A stretch of DNA of 64,000 nucleotides from Diplodia intermedia (Eukaryota; Ascomycota; Dothideomycetes; Botryosphaeriales; Botryosphaeriaceae), in assembly GCA_021495925.1 (NCBI GenBank), contig JAKEKT010000021.1, positions 124,001 to 188,000 on the forward strand. The letters are read 5' to 3'. The position numbers were made by a program, and so were the translations under genes. How positions within the stretch are numbered: the stretch's first letter is position 1; each line of letters begins with the position of its first letter. The notes beneath the pieces were generated by a model, which was not told the DNA's origin, ran no database searches, and saw only the letters and a program-made list of their open reading frames with translations. Shown here piece after piece: positions 32,524 to 44,082 of the stretch.

Positions 32524-35500
32524 ATGGAGGCTCTCACACTTCCCGTCGCCTCACCGTCAAACCTGTTCGGCGCACCCTCACACGACCAAACCGTAGCGGC
32601 CATGCCGTCCGCCACGAGCCCGTCGTCCACGCCGCGTCCGCCGGCCCCGAAGAGCCGTTTCGAGACCGTGTTGACGACGCATCCGACCATCGCCGAAAGC
32701 CTCCTGGCCGCTCTGCCCACGCGCTCGCTCATCGATCTGTTCCACACCTCGCGCCACCTGCGACGCTTCCTGGCCGAATACCCGCTGGCATGGCGGACCC
32801 TGAGCTTCCGCGCGCCCCAGCCCGCCCTGGGCGTCAACAACCCGGACGGCGATGCGCTCGACGGCCCGGCGCGCAACGCCAAGCAGTACGCTCTGGACGC
32901 GCTGCTGATACAAGTGGTGGTACCGTTCGGCACGCGGCTGACGAGTCTGGACCTCTGCAACACGGCCGTGTCGGGGGTGCGGCTGGTGTCGCGGGTGCTG
33001 GAGCCCCGCGTGCACACGCTGCAGCACCTGAGCGTGCGCGGCTGCAAGAACGTCTCGATCAAGTACCACCTGGTGCCCTTCCTGGAGCCGTACGTGCACC
33101 CGGGCAGCCCGTGGGCCAAGACGAGCGAGCTCGCCCTCCGCAGCCTCTACACGTACCGCTGTCGCCACCATCGCCGGCGGCCGTATCTGCCGTCGTCCCT
33201 GATGCGGCGGGACTCGGACTCGGAGCCCACCCACCAGCTCATCGAAATATGCCACCAGCTGGACATCTGGACGGACACCATGTGGTGCACCACCCCGGGC
33301 GGCCGTTGCTTCAGGAGAAAGGACTACTATTCCGGCCGCGCGGCACCGGGGACGAACGAGGTTTGGGTGCCGTTCGACAGGCTGTGGCGCTCGGGGAACA
33401 GGATAGGACCGCCGGACTCGGACAACCCGCCCACGCATTCCGACGGAAGGATGTGGGAGGATGCGGAGAGTGGACACGATGGGGAGCCGCTCGGTACGAG
33501 CACGGGATGGCCGCACAGGGGAGAAGGGAAGGACCTGCCGGCACACCTTCGGAGAAGCCACCGGATTTTCGTGGAAGACGTCAAGTGCGACCAATGCGGG
33601 GACGCCATCCTGGAGAGGTGCGAGCAGTGCAGCATCCGCATGCACTGCATGGGTTGCAGGAAAACGCTGTGCGCAAGCTGTGCGTTCAACCGGCCAATCC
33701 CGCGGAAGAGGAAGAGGACGAACCGTGCCTTCACCAACCAGGCCTTTGGCACCATGAGCAACCTCGGAGTGATCATGTCAAGTAACAGCAATACCCAGTC
33801 CAACTCGCAGCAGAACGTCGTGGAGGAGGAGGAGAAAAAGTCGAGCAACCGATTCTGGTGGGCACCTGGTGCGACAAGATCCCCGAATTTGATGAGCGAA
33901 CTTACCTCAGATGACGACGCTTCCGATTCCGATGACGCTGGACCGCTCCACGGAGGAAACCCGTTGGCTGTCATGAATGTGACAACCCCGCCCAAGCTCA
34001 ACATGAGCTGGTGCTGCGTGGAACCGGTATTCTCAGGTGGTGGTGGAATAGTGGTATTAGGGCCCGGTGTAGGAGGAAAAGGTGCTGACAGAATACGCGC
34101 TACGCCACTGCCGAAGGGCCAGCAGTTCGAGGATGCGGATTTCATGTCAGTTCTGCGATCACCAGAATTGATACGGGAACTCAAGAACGCCACCCTTTAC
34201 GAACACGTACTGGGAGAGCACGTGGACATTGTGCCGTATCTTCAGCAAGAGCACTTGGACCTCCAGGCATCGACATGCCCACGCAGCTTATGCCAGGACT
34301 GCTACCGTACGTTCCGGTGGAAAGTTGCCTGCAAGACCTGCAAAAAGCCACTGTGCAAGGAGCATGACTTCCGAGGTCTGAAGGTGCGTAAGTGTGGGTT
34401 CCGAGATTTGCACATCGAGCGGGAATACTTGAGGGCCCATACTCCGACGGCAATGCCGACTTCGTATCCTGACTTGCACATACCTGCATACATACCACCG
34501 AGCCAGCGTGCAGAACAGTCCAGTGCGATGGAGGCTCAGGATTCGACGGATTCTTATTCTTCTTCCAACCCGGACCTTCGGAGCATAACCAAGTCGTGGC
34601 TTTTCACCTCCAATCCCAACGAGGACGAGGCAGACCTGTCAAACTCGATTCCTGCCTTGAAAAATCTGGTCGAAGGGTCTTCGAATGCTCCGTTCTCCTC
34701 GCGTCCTCGTGCGCTCAGCGCTTCCGAAAACCGCTCGCCCCGCTCGCTATCACCGTGGGCCAAGGGCAAAGCGCCTAACGACGCTCAGCAGTACGCTTTG
34801 GGCAAGAGGATTGCGGAACTGGAACGGGCACGCATGAGGCTTCCTTTGCCAGGCACTCCACGCCACCCGGTGCAATGGAGAGGCTGCGGTGCTTACTTCT
34901 GCCAGCAGCTTCGGCCAGTGGGTGATTGCCGACCTCGTTGCAACGCGGGTATGAGGGAATGTGGCGACTGCGGCGTCTTGGTCTGCGATGTGAGTTCACT
35001 TTCGCCTGCTATTATGATGCTGAATTGCTAACCTGTTTCTTTAGGGCTGTTTGAACGTCAACCCTCCTTGCCCGTGCGCGTATTGCTCTACCCACTACCA
35101 CTGCCCGGTCTGCTCGACGAAGCCTCGAGTCCAGACACTATGCCGCCGTGATGCTGAGCGGCAAGCTGCCCGGCTCAAGGAACAGGCCGAAACGGAGCGT
35201 CGTGCCAGGGAGGCTGAAGCTCTCGTCAGGGCCGATGAAATGGCATTGGCTGTGGGTGAGTTTTTCCGGGATTTCCTCGACATCGGTGGGTTTTTTGCGG
35301 GACAGAGCGAGTTTCTGGTCGACGAAGCAGCAACGTCGGAATTCGAGGGAGAGGGCGTTCGTCATATCGAAGTCGCTAGCCCAGCGCCCGAGCCGATATC
35401 AGTCCTTCCAGTGGCACCGCTATTTTCCCAGACTCAAAGCCAGTATCCACACTTGTTCCCCGAGGAAGGACCTCGTGCCGAGAGCTCGGCAATGGGCGCT

Positions 35501-35842
35501 GCTTCCGGCGATGCCATGGATGGCAAGGCACTCGTGGAGGCGATTCTTGGACCACAGGAACAGGAGATTGCAGCCCCGGCGGCCAGAGCATCACCGGGTC
35601 TCGCGGATGATGCACAGGCGGGGAGCCAGCAGACCATCATGACTGAGAACAGCGATGAGCATGCAACTCCCGGCTCAAACCAGACGGAAACGCATGATGC
35701 TCGGGAAGCCGAAAATACGGGAGATGAGAGCAGTAATAACGGCAACGACAACACCAGCGATGCCGAGGCCGGTGCCGAGGACAACGATTCGTCGTCCCAC
35801 ATGTCGACCGGGGCATCTGCTGAGGTGTCTGTCGAGGCTTAG
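32524..35842 (+). CDS. Large F-box protein with cysteine-rich zinc-binding segments
   Basis: Exons 32524-34989 and 35045-35842 close to 1,087 residues. The ATG has an ideal context (GCCGCCATGG). An F-box-like helix bundle lies near residues 45-95 (IAESLLAALPTRSLIDLF to WRTLSFR), then leucine-rich-like turns (LTSLDLCNTAV, LQHLSVRGCKNV). Three cysteine-rich modules follow: CDQCGD...CEQCSIRMHCMGCRKTLCASC (about 355-385), CPRSLCQDC...CKTCKKPLCKEH (about 585-615), and CGAYFC...CGDCGVLVCDGCLNVNPPC...CPVC (about 790-850), the last crossing the intron. The C-terminal 200 residues are acidic and disordered. F-box proteins recruit substrates to SCF ubiquitin ligases. The target and the zinc modules' role are unknown, and I do not recognise a named orthologue. 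Confidence 0.85.
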
Positions 35843-36894
35843 AGAGAGACCTTGGCAAGGTCATGGGAGGGAAAATTCTTGCTGTGCAGTGGATTCGGCG
35901 AAATCAGCACCTTTGTCATTGCCTTTCTCGCGTTGCCTTTAGGGACTACTGATACGTGGCGATGGCGATACGGCGGCAAAAATCTTTCTTGTTAGTCTTT
36001 TGGGCGGATGGCAAAGGAAAGAGAAGGGGAACATCAAGGCTGGAAGGAGGGCGTTTGGGTTCCAGGGCGTGGAATTTTTTTGTTTTCTCGGGATTTGAAG
36101 TTTTCTCATATCTTTTCATTATGCGGTAGTTATTCCCCCCAGCTCCCAAAACTCCATCATCTCTGTATATACATCCCCCTTGCATCATTACACACCCCCT
36201 ACGAAAACCAGGATTATTTCCCCTTAGTACTTACACACCATGGTCCTCCTCTACGTTCACCGAACTAGCCCTTCACTTTTCAGTTACAAACGGAGGTCGG
36301 GACTGGTGATGCGGGCTTATGAGCACGGAAATGAGCAGAGCGGCTGAATGTAATGGAATCTTCCCTTTCGTCTTCAGCATGTCTTGGCGTTGAATCCGAC
36401 ACGAACCCGAGCACAGCGGGTGTGTTCACGCAAGTAGTACGTGGGCATTCTCAAATGCATGATCAAACGCCATGCTTTGAGGCGGTGCACGAAAGAATAC
36501 ATAGCAATTTGCAATTAGGCCGCCATTGTTGTAGGATCCGTTACGCGTTCGCAATGGCGGAGCATTTTCAGGGACGGCTGCTGCGGGCCCCGCTGGAACT
36601 CGCTGGGCTTTTGGGCTGTGGAGGCTTTGCAAAGGGTCGGCGCAGGCAGGTGCGCGTCACGCAGGGTTGCCCGTGTTGTACGAGTACGGTACGGGGCGTG
36701 GCTGCGGGCGCCACTTCTGACGTCTTGCCAAGGCGCCGGAGAGCCCCCAGAGCACCGTTTAGGCTTCAACACCTACCTACAGTCCAACATCCACTCCGAG
36801 CAGCAAACGCCAGCCCGCATCTCTTGATACCCTCGTTTCTCTGATACCCCCGCGCGTCTTGCCTTCGACCCCTCTTGCGCCTCGGTCAACAGCC
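35843..36894. other. Intergenic, tandem genes
   Basis: This 1.05-kb stretch carries the 3' region of the F-box gene and the HSE1 promoter. No open frame shows motifs. No repeat seen. Confidence 0.5.
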
Positions 36895-39265
36895 ATGTTT
36901 CGCGCGCAGGCGAACCAGTTTGACGACGTAGTCGGTGAGTCTCGCGCAGCTTTCCGGGCACCGGCGCCGCGGCGGGGGAAACGCCTCTTCTGCTCGCCGC
37001 TCCCGCCTCACCGATCGATGAACGGGCTTGCTAACGATGGAGCTTGCGCGCTGCAGTACGAGCCACCGACGAGAACCTCACGAGCGAGAACTGGGAATAC
37101 ATACTCGTACGCCTCCGCGACCCCGCGCCGCACATGCCACCCGTACGCGTGACCGAATGCTGAGACGGCCTACAGGATGTTTGCGACAAAGTTGGCGCGA
37201 GCGATAGCGGGTACGTGCCTGTTTCCTCCGCGACACGTCCTTGTTGAGCCGAGACTAACGCGCGGTCGGGAATCCGCAGGGCGAAGGACGTCGTTGCTGC
37301 CTTGATCAAGCGCCTGGCGCATCGCAACGCCAATGTCCAGCTATACACCCTCGAGGTTGGCCGCCCTTCCACCTCTATGTTACATTCAAAATAAGAGTCA
37401 CGCTGACGATGGGATTGCGCGTACCTTTCTAGCTGGCGAACGCATTGTCGCAGAACTGCGGCTTGAAGATACACAAGGAGCTGGCCTCGCGGAGCTTCAC
37501 CGACGCACTCCTGCGCTTGGCAAACGACCGGAACACGCACCAGCAGGTCAAGGCAAAGATCCTAGAGCGTATGGGTGAATGGACGGAGATGTTCGCCAGT
37601 AACCCTGATCTTGGCATCATGGAGCAGGCCTATATGAGGCTTAAGACACAAAGTGCGTGTGATCAACTTTGGTTCGTTGGGAGCACTGACCAACGTGTTG
37701 TAGACCCTAACCTGCGACCTCCGTCGAAGCCTCAGAAGACCCAGATCACCGACTCGGACCGCCAGAAGGAAGAGGAGGAGCTACAGATGGCGCTGGCCCT
37801 CTCCGTCAAGGAAAGCGGCACCGAGCCGTCCGCCGCCAGGTCCAACCAGCCGCAAGCAAAAGCCCCACAACAATCCGCCCCGGAACAAGAGCAGCATCAA
37901 GCTATTGCATCTGGAACCACAGCAGCTACTGTCTCCCGCGTTCGTGCCCTGTACGACTTCACGCCCTCGGAACCCGGCGAGTTGGCTTTCCGCAAGGGCG
38001 ACATTATTGCGGTTCTCGAGTCTGTGTACAAGGACTGGTGGAAGGGTTCTCTGCGTGGACAGACCGGCATCTTCCCCCTCAACTATGTCGAGAAGCTGCA
38101 GGATCCTACCAAGGAGGAGCTCGAGAGAGAAGCTCAGATGGAGGCGGAGGTCTTTGCGGAGATCAAGAACGTGGAGAAGCTGCTGGCTCTGTTGAGCACC
38201 AGTTCGAGTGCCGACGCCAGGGACAATGAGGAGATCACTTCGCTGTACCACAAGACAGTGTCGATACGGCCGAAATTGATCGAGCTCATTGGCAAGTACT
38301 CGCAAAAGAAGGGTGAGTGGAATCTTTTACGCGAATTTTGTGTGTTGGTTATTGATCGTGTTCCAGATGATTTCACGCAGCTCAACGAGAAGTTCATCAA
38401 GGCACGCCGCGACTACGAAACCCTCCTTGAAGCGTCGATGTCGCAACCAGCGCAGCCCGGCTACGGTCGTCAACCCTATGGCTACGCCGCCGGCGCCCCG
38501 CCGGTTCCAAGTGCTCTGTACGGTGGCTATCCTCCGCAAGGACCTCCTCAGGAACAGTTTTACTCGCCTACTCCAGCCGCAGACCAAGGTTACGGATATC
38601 ATCCTCAGAATGGGCCTCAGCCCCTCACGATGGCTCAGCCTTCACAAGCACCTCCTCCCGCACAGGTGGCTAGTCCTAGACCAGCGAATGGCGAGCTCTC
38701 CTACGTTCCGCAGCGCGTGCCTGTCGGTGGAAGGCCCACATCCATGGCCTTTCCCCAGGAAATGGCGGCCAACAGCCCAGTGGACTCCAGGCCGCCTCCA
38801 CAGCAAGGCTACAACGCTTACCCGCCGCAACCCAGCCAAGCCCCTCCCGGTGTCCCCGTAGACCAGGCCGCTGCACCAGGCTACCCACCTCAACCGCAGC
38901 CCAACCGTCAATCCTCGTACGATTCACCCCCCTCAGCCTACCAGCCTCAATCTTCACAAAGCCCGTTCAAGCCATATGTCCAGCAGCAACCGCCGCCGCA
39001 GCATCAACAACAGCAGTCACTGCCCAGTGCGTACCCCTCTGCTATTTCCACGACGCCGCCTCCCGGCCAGAGCCCGTACATGGCGTTCAACCAGAGCACG
39101 GCGACACTGCCGCCGGGCGGTCCCAGTGCGCCGCCAGGCGCGGGTGGCTACCAGGCGTACAACCCGAATGTGGCGGGTGCGGCACCGGCGCAGAGGTGGG
39201 GACAGCAGCCTGCGGCCATGGCGGGTGGAAGTGCACGGGATGATGCAGATGGGTTCTATCGTTGA
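36895..39265 (+). CDS. HSE1: Class E vacuolar sorting protein Hse1 (ESCRT-0, STAM homologue)
   Basis: Seven exons (36895-36934, 37057-37106, 37176-37210, 37280-37355, 37433-37652, 37704-38312, 38367-39265) close to 642 residues. Four small exons encode the start of the VHS domain (MFRAQANQFDD, ATDENLTSENWEYIL, KDVVAALIKRLAHRN, RSFTDALLRL). A UIM follows (EEEELQMALALSVKE), then an SH3 domain (RVRALYDFTPSEPGELAFRKGD to FPLNYVEKL), a helical GAT-like region, and a proline/glutamine-rich tail. Hse1 and Vps27 form ESCRT-0, which sorts ubiquitinated membrane proteins at endosomes. The exon at 37280 ends with a weak GTTGGC donor. The last intron (54 nt) is a multiple of three with no stop. All motifs are intact. 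Confidence 0.95.
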
Positions 39266-40033
39266 GGCGTGGTAGAGGGATGATGATGCGGTGGACAGGG
39301 CTCCCGAGTGGAAACGAGAGCGTGGACAAGTGTGTATGATACACTTCAGGATGGAACAACAGAATGAGATGAGGACCAGCTCGGAAGTAGGAAGACCGGG
39401 TGGGCTCAGTTGTACATCTGATATCACCCTTTTTTCTTTTTATACTACCCCTTCGATCATGAGTCTCCTTTAAACAAATTGGGTGGTGTGTTGAAAATTG
39501 GAGTCGGGTATATGGAAACATCATCATCATCAACAACAACATCAATGCATCGGGCAAACCTTTTGCTTCTGGCTGTTTTCCTCCTCTCTTTTCTTACTTC
39601 TTTCCTTCTCTTTACGAGGGAACGGTCGCTTGTGCCTGTGTCTTAATTTCGCATGATATCAGGTGGCGATGCCCCGGCGGGATTGGCCGGGGGGACACTC
39701 TCCCGGTCAGTCGAACATTTTCGTTGTATGTAGGTATGTATGTATCAATCGTCCCAGAACGGCACATGGCGCATGCAATCTGGAAGTGAAACGATTGGCG
39801 GACCACTGGCTTCTGTTTGGGGGTAAAGTTGATGATGTGTCTCCATGTGCTAGCTAGCTAGATTGGCAGCCACCCTTTTTCTTCCCTTCGCACTCTTTTG
39901 ACTTGCAGTATACGACAAGGGCGCAGCGCACCAAATCGTCGATTAATCGTCGTTGTTTATCCCTTTTATCGCTTTTTTCCTTACTACATACATACATACA
40001 TACATCCTCATTTCTTTCCTTCCCCCCAACACG
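39266..40033. other. Intergenic between convergent genes
   Basis: This 768-bp stretch holds the 3' ends of HSE1 and IND1. It has short GTAT-type repeats near 39727-39747 and a TACA microsatellite at 39985-40005. No gene recognised. Confidence 0.5.
39985..40005 (+). repeat. TACA microsatellite
   Basis: Five TACA units in a row lie just 3' of the IND1 stop codon. Simple sequence repeat. Confidence 0.85.
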
Positions 40034-41167
40034 TCACGCCCCCAACCCAATCCTCCCCGCCACGCCCGCCGCCACGGCCTCGAACGCGCGCACGTTGGGC
40101 CCGTCGGGCGCCTCGGCCACGACGCTCGGCCGGCCGCGGTCGGCGTCGGCGCAGATGCGCGGGTGCAGCGGGATGCGGCCGAGCAGCGGCACGCCGAGGG
40201 CCTCGAAGCGGGAGTGGAAGGTGGGGTGGTGATGGTCGGCGGCAGCGGGCGCGAAAATGGGCGTTTCGGTGTGGCAGTGCGGGCAGTGGAAGGACGCCAT
40301 GTTCTCGACCACGCCGAGCAGGGGGACGTTGACTTTGCGGAACATGTGTACGCCTTTGATGGCGTCTTTGAGGGCGATGTCTTGGGGGGTGGAGACGATG
40401 AGGGCGCCTGTGGGGGGGTTAGCGGGGTGGGTTGAGGTGGGGAGAGTGTGGTGGTGGGAACTTACCGTCGAGGATGACTTGTTGCGTGATGGTCAGTTGC
40501 ACGTCGCCGGTGCCCGGGGGCAGGTCGAGGACCAGGACGTCCAGCCCGCCCCAGTCGACTTCGTGGAGGAGCTGCTGCAGCGCCTTCATGACCATCAGGC
40601 CGCGCCAGACGACGGGTGCGTCCTCGCCGACGAGGTAGCCCATGGACATGGATTTGACGCCATAGTTGGAGAGAGGGACGAGCTGGTTGTCTGGGGTTGG
40701 CATCAGCAACGCTAGGTTCGGGAAGAGGGGCGGAGTCGGATCACTGACTTGCCGATAGCCTTGGTTCGCCGGAGAGGTTGAGGAGGGTGGGGATGGAAGG
40801 GCCGAAGATGTCGGTGTCGAGGATGCCGGCTCGCAGACCGCGGCGGGCAAACGAAAGGGCGAGGTTGACTTGAGAAGATCAGATTGGAATTCTGAGGATG
40901 GTTTCTGGCGGTAGTGATGTACCTGCTATTGTCGACTTGCCGACGCCACCTTTTGCGGATGAAACAGCGACGACCTTATTTACGTCTCTGATGCTGCGTT
41001 TTTGCGGTAGGCCGCGTTGCATGCGCGGAAGCTGCGGCGGCGCACCGGAGCGCGGGAGACCCTAACAATCTCCAAATCAATTTTTGCCAGGCAGAAGAGA
41101 GAGGCTGCCTTACCAAGGGGTTCTCATGCTGCAATGCGCGCAGGGTGGAGAATAAACGCGACCTCAT
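40034..41167 (-). CDS. IND1: Mitochondrial Fe-S protein Ind1 (NUBPL-type P-loop ATPase)
   Basis: Five exons on the minus strand (41114-41167, 40923-41061, 40749-40868, 40466-40690, 40034-40407) close to 303 residues. The arginine-rich start MRSRLFSTLRALQ is a likely mitochondrial presequence. The Mrp/NBP35 deviant Walker A is VSSAKGGVGKST (residues 51-62), followed by GVKSMSMGYLVGEDAPVVWRG and LVLDLPPGTGDVQLT. The C-terminal cluster ligands CPHC are at residues 221-224 within ENMASFHCPHCHTETPIF. Ind1 delivers Fe-S clusters during assembly of respiratory complex I. The third exon ends in a GTCAGT donor. The gene shares a 187-bp divergent promoter with BFR2. Confidence 0.93.
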
Positions 41168-41354
41168 GGCGGCATCGTCTTTTCCTGTCGGCGCTCAATG
41201 AAGCGTGACGTCGTGGAGCATCGGGCCGGGCGTCATTCGCATTGGCCAAGTCGGCGGTTGCGAAACGCCGACGAGCGGACCCCGTCTAGAATTTTTGTGA
41301 GCTCCGTCGCGCAACTCTCCGCCGCAAAACCCAAAAGCCCGCACCGCATTCGAC
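41168..41354. promoter_or_regulatory. Bidirectional promoter of IND1 and BFR2
   Basis: The two start codons are 187 bp apart in opposite directions, leaving a single compact promoter. The sequence contains repeated GGCGGTTGCG- and CGTCGTGG-like segments but no motif I can name with confidence. Confidence 0.65.
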
Positions 41355-42958
41355 ATGGCCAAAGGAAACCGCGCCAAGTCGCTGGCTGAGAAGCTCGCTG
41401 ACCTTGACGGTCCTGCCCCCAAAGGTCCGTCCATCCACGAACGACTGGGAAACACGGACTTTACTGACAACCCGTAGATTTCGATCCCGAAGAGCCGGAC
41501 AACTTCGCCAGTGAGAGCGAGGACTCGGGAAGCGATGACGAGAACCCGCACGATGGGAGAGAACACTATGTCGACGTTGGGTAGGTTGCGCCAGCCATAC
41601 TGCTGCTGCATCAACGGGGCTGACCATGTTGCAGAAAGAGCAAGCTTCGCAAGCGCGACACTGTGCCGCTGGGCCCCAAGTACGAGGGCTCCCGCGTAGG
41701 CCGCCATGCTGTTGACGACGACGAGGACAGCGACGACCCCTTCAGCAGAGGCTTCGACGAGGGCAGCAGCGACGAGGATGAGGACGCGGAAGATGGTGAA
41801 GACGGAAGCGGCGTCTCTGAGGAGGACGAAATGGACGACGTTGAAGGCAGCGGCTCTGAGGACGAGGGAGATGGCACCTCCGCGACCGATCTCAGCGACG
41901 AAGACGACGAGGACGAGGACATGGAGGACGCTGCGCCCAAGAGCGGAGGTATCGATCGCGCTGAGCTGCGCAAGATTATGAGCGAGGAACAGAAGACTGT
42001 CACCGCAACCATATCCGAGGCAGCAAAGGCAGACGCAGAGAAGGGTCGTGCCGTCAAGGCCCAACGGAAGACGTTCGATGCGCTCCTTAACACCAGGATC
42101 AGGCTCCAGAAGGCCATCGTCTCGACGAACTCGTTCGCTTCGCCGCAAGTCCAGGTCCCTGATGCAGAAAGCTTGAACGACCCCGTCCGCGCCGCCGAGG
42201 AAGCTGCTTGTAATCTCTGGAACTCGCTCAACGACCTGCGCGAGAGCCTGCACACGGCGCGCACCGGCGACAAGCGCAAGCGCGTTGAGATAAGCACCAC
42301 TACCCCCTCCGATGAGGTCTGGAGCTACATGCAGTCTTACGAATCCGAAACGATGCCCTACCGGCAGAGCGTACTAGAGAAGTGGTCCGCAAAGGCTCGC
42401 GGCCAGTCAACCATGCCAACCAAGGGTCGCCTCACGAACACCACCGAGCAGACCATCGTCGACGTTCTGTCATCTCAGCTAGCGGACCCGACCAGACTGG
42501 TGCAAAAGACCCGCACTGCCCGGTCGTGCGCGCCGCTGCAGGCGGGCACCGAGAGCGCCGAGATCTTCGACGACGCGGATTTCTACGGGCTGTTGCTGAA
42601 GGAGTTGCTGGAGCGGCGCAGCGAGGAGAGCCAGACGGGCGCCCTGGCCGGCATGAGCTTCAACAACGTGCCCATCACGAGCCATTGGCAGGCGGCGCGC
42701 GAGGCCAAGACCCACCGCGCCAACGTCGATGTTCGTGCCAGCAAGGGCCGCAAGATGCGGTACACGGTGCACGAGAAGCTGCAGAACTACATGGCACCCG
42801 AGGACCGCAATGGGTGGCAGGATCGCCAGGCCGATGAGCTGTTTAGTAGTCTGTTTGGCCAGCGCAATGCGTTGGCGGAAGAGGAGGTGGAAGATAGGGA
42901 CAGCGATGAGGAGGACTTGGGCGAGCAGGGCCTGATGCTGTTCGGAGGAAAAAAGTAG
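41355..42958 (+). CDS. BFR2: Ribosome biogenesis protein BFR2 (AATF/Che-1 homologue)
   Basis: Exons 41355-41424, 41478-41580 and 41635-42958 close to 498 residues. The N-terminus (KSLAEKLADLDGPAPKDFDPE) is the standard Bfr2 opening. A long acidic stretch follows (residues 80-150). The AATF domain lies in the middle, and the C-terminal TRAUB domain is clear (NNVPITSHWQAAREAKTHR, RKMRYTVHEKLQNYMAP, ELFSSLFGQ). Bfr2 is part of the small-subunit processome, needed for early pre-rRNA cleavage in the nucleolus. The second donor is GTAGGT, somewhat unusual, but the join HYVDVGKSKLRKRD is conserved. Identity is firm. Confidence 0.94.
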
Positions 42959-44082
42959 AGTGGATATATATCGGTTTAACATTCGAAAAGTTAGAGAATT
43001 CAATCACGTGTAAACGTTCTCAAACTAGCTTTCCTACCTTTCAAATCTGTCCCCTGAACTACTATTTGCTCCCTTACCCCACCCCACATTCTGCTTTCAT
43101 TTTCCTTGCTGCACTGATGGAAACAGGAAGGGATCCGACCCGACCCCAGTTTCGACCTCCGTGATGGAATCGGTCATACTGGGATGAACCGCAACAGCAT
43201 CGGCGACGAAGTGAGGAAGCAAGCTATATGGAAGTGGGAATGCCGTCTTTGCTACTACCAGGGAATGAAGCGTGACGACATGAGAAACCACTGGCAGAGG
43301 TACCACGCCTTTCCCTGCCGCTCTTGCGTCGGCGGTAGAAAGTGGCTCGTGGTAGTATTTGATAAGCGTGAAGAGCTGGAGAAGCATAAATAGGTCTGCT
43401 GTCTTGTTTAAAGGTAAGGCCGTCATAGCCACGATGGAAGGAGAGGGTGATGAGGAACAGATAGCTTTCATAACGCGGGTTGTTTGGGAATGGATAAATT
43501 TGAGGGGATATGGGTGGACTTTATGATACTGGAAGAAATGGAATAGTAGTTAGAGTATATAGAGTAAAAATAAATCAAGCTGATATACCTCGACTCAACG
43601 TGAAGATATACGTAAGTAGAGGACTAGAAAAAAAAAAGAAAAAAAAAGAATTAATATATTTTGGCCGTATCTACTACGTGGTGGTTCGCTCATCGGTGCT
43701 GCAGGGTCCAGCGTGACGTGAGTGCAACCCCAGATTATTTCTTTTGGTCGCCGCAAACCTCCGCTCCACAACCTTCCCTCACCCACCACCACCGCCGCCG
43801 CCGCCAACGAACAAGGTGCGCAAACGACACAAAACACACGTCTCGGGATCACCGCCACAGAAATTGCCCACACGCACCTTCCTCTACATAAAGTATTGCG
43901 AAAGACGAAAGCCGTCCCCCGACCACACCACCACCGGGGCGGCGACGCACCTCACCACCGCCAGCTCTCGCAAAAAACCACCGCAACGACGCCCACCGCT
44001 CACTAGCCACCGCGCCGGCCAGCCAGCCACCCACCCACCAACCCACCCACAACCAAACCACCCGTCACCAAAACCGCCCACG
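42959..44082. other. Intergenic with one small zinc-finger-like ORF
   Basis: This 1.12-kb stretch lies between tandem plus-strand genes. It contains the small open frame at 43184-43393, an A-rich tract near 43626-43655, and a long C/A-rich leader (43770-44080) before the CWC16 start. Confidence 0.5.
43184..43393 (+). CDS. Small C2H2-like ORF, possible mini-protein or gene relic
   Basis: The ATG frame encodes 69 residues containing WECRLCYYQGMKRDDMRNHWQRYH, which fits C-x2-C-x12-H-x4-H, followed by a second CRSC pair and a late histidine. The frame is open further upstream to a TGA, 69 nt before the ATG. I do not recognise a family. The motif could bind zinc, and two tryptophans near the first cysteine are unusual for chance sequence. 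It could be a real small gene, the last exon of a lost gene, or coincidence. Confidence 0.35.
   Translation: MNRNSIGDEVRKQAIWKWECRLCYYQGMKRDDMRNHWQRYHAFPCRSCVGGRKWLVVVFDKREELEKHK

Noticed and set aside
32136..33785. 549-codon plus-strand frame across DPH2 3' end and the F-box gene
   Set aside because: Out of frame with the F-box protein; arginine/proline/histidine-rich with no domains.
40743..40753. GC donor at the end of IND1 exon 3
   Set aside because: A GT donor (GTCAGT at 40748) gives the family-consistent join LSANNQLVPL and keeps the frame; a GC donor would not.
41195..42253. 352-codon minus-strand frame opposite BFR2
   Set aside because: Antisense of the acidic BFR2 exon; no conserved features, and it overlaps the shared promoter.
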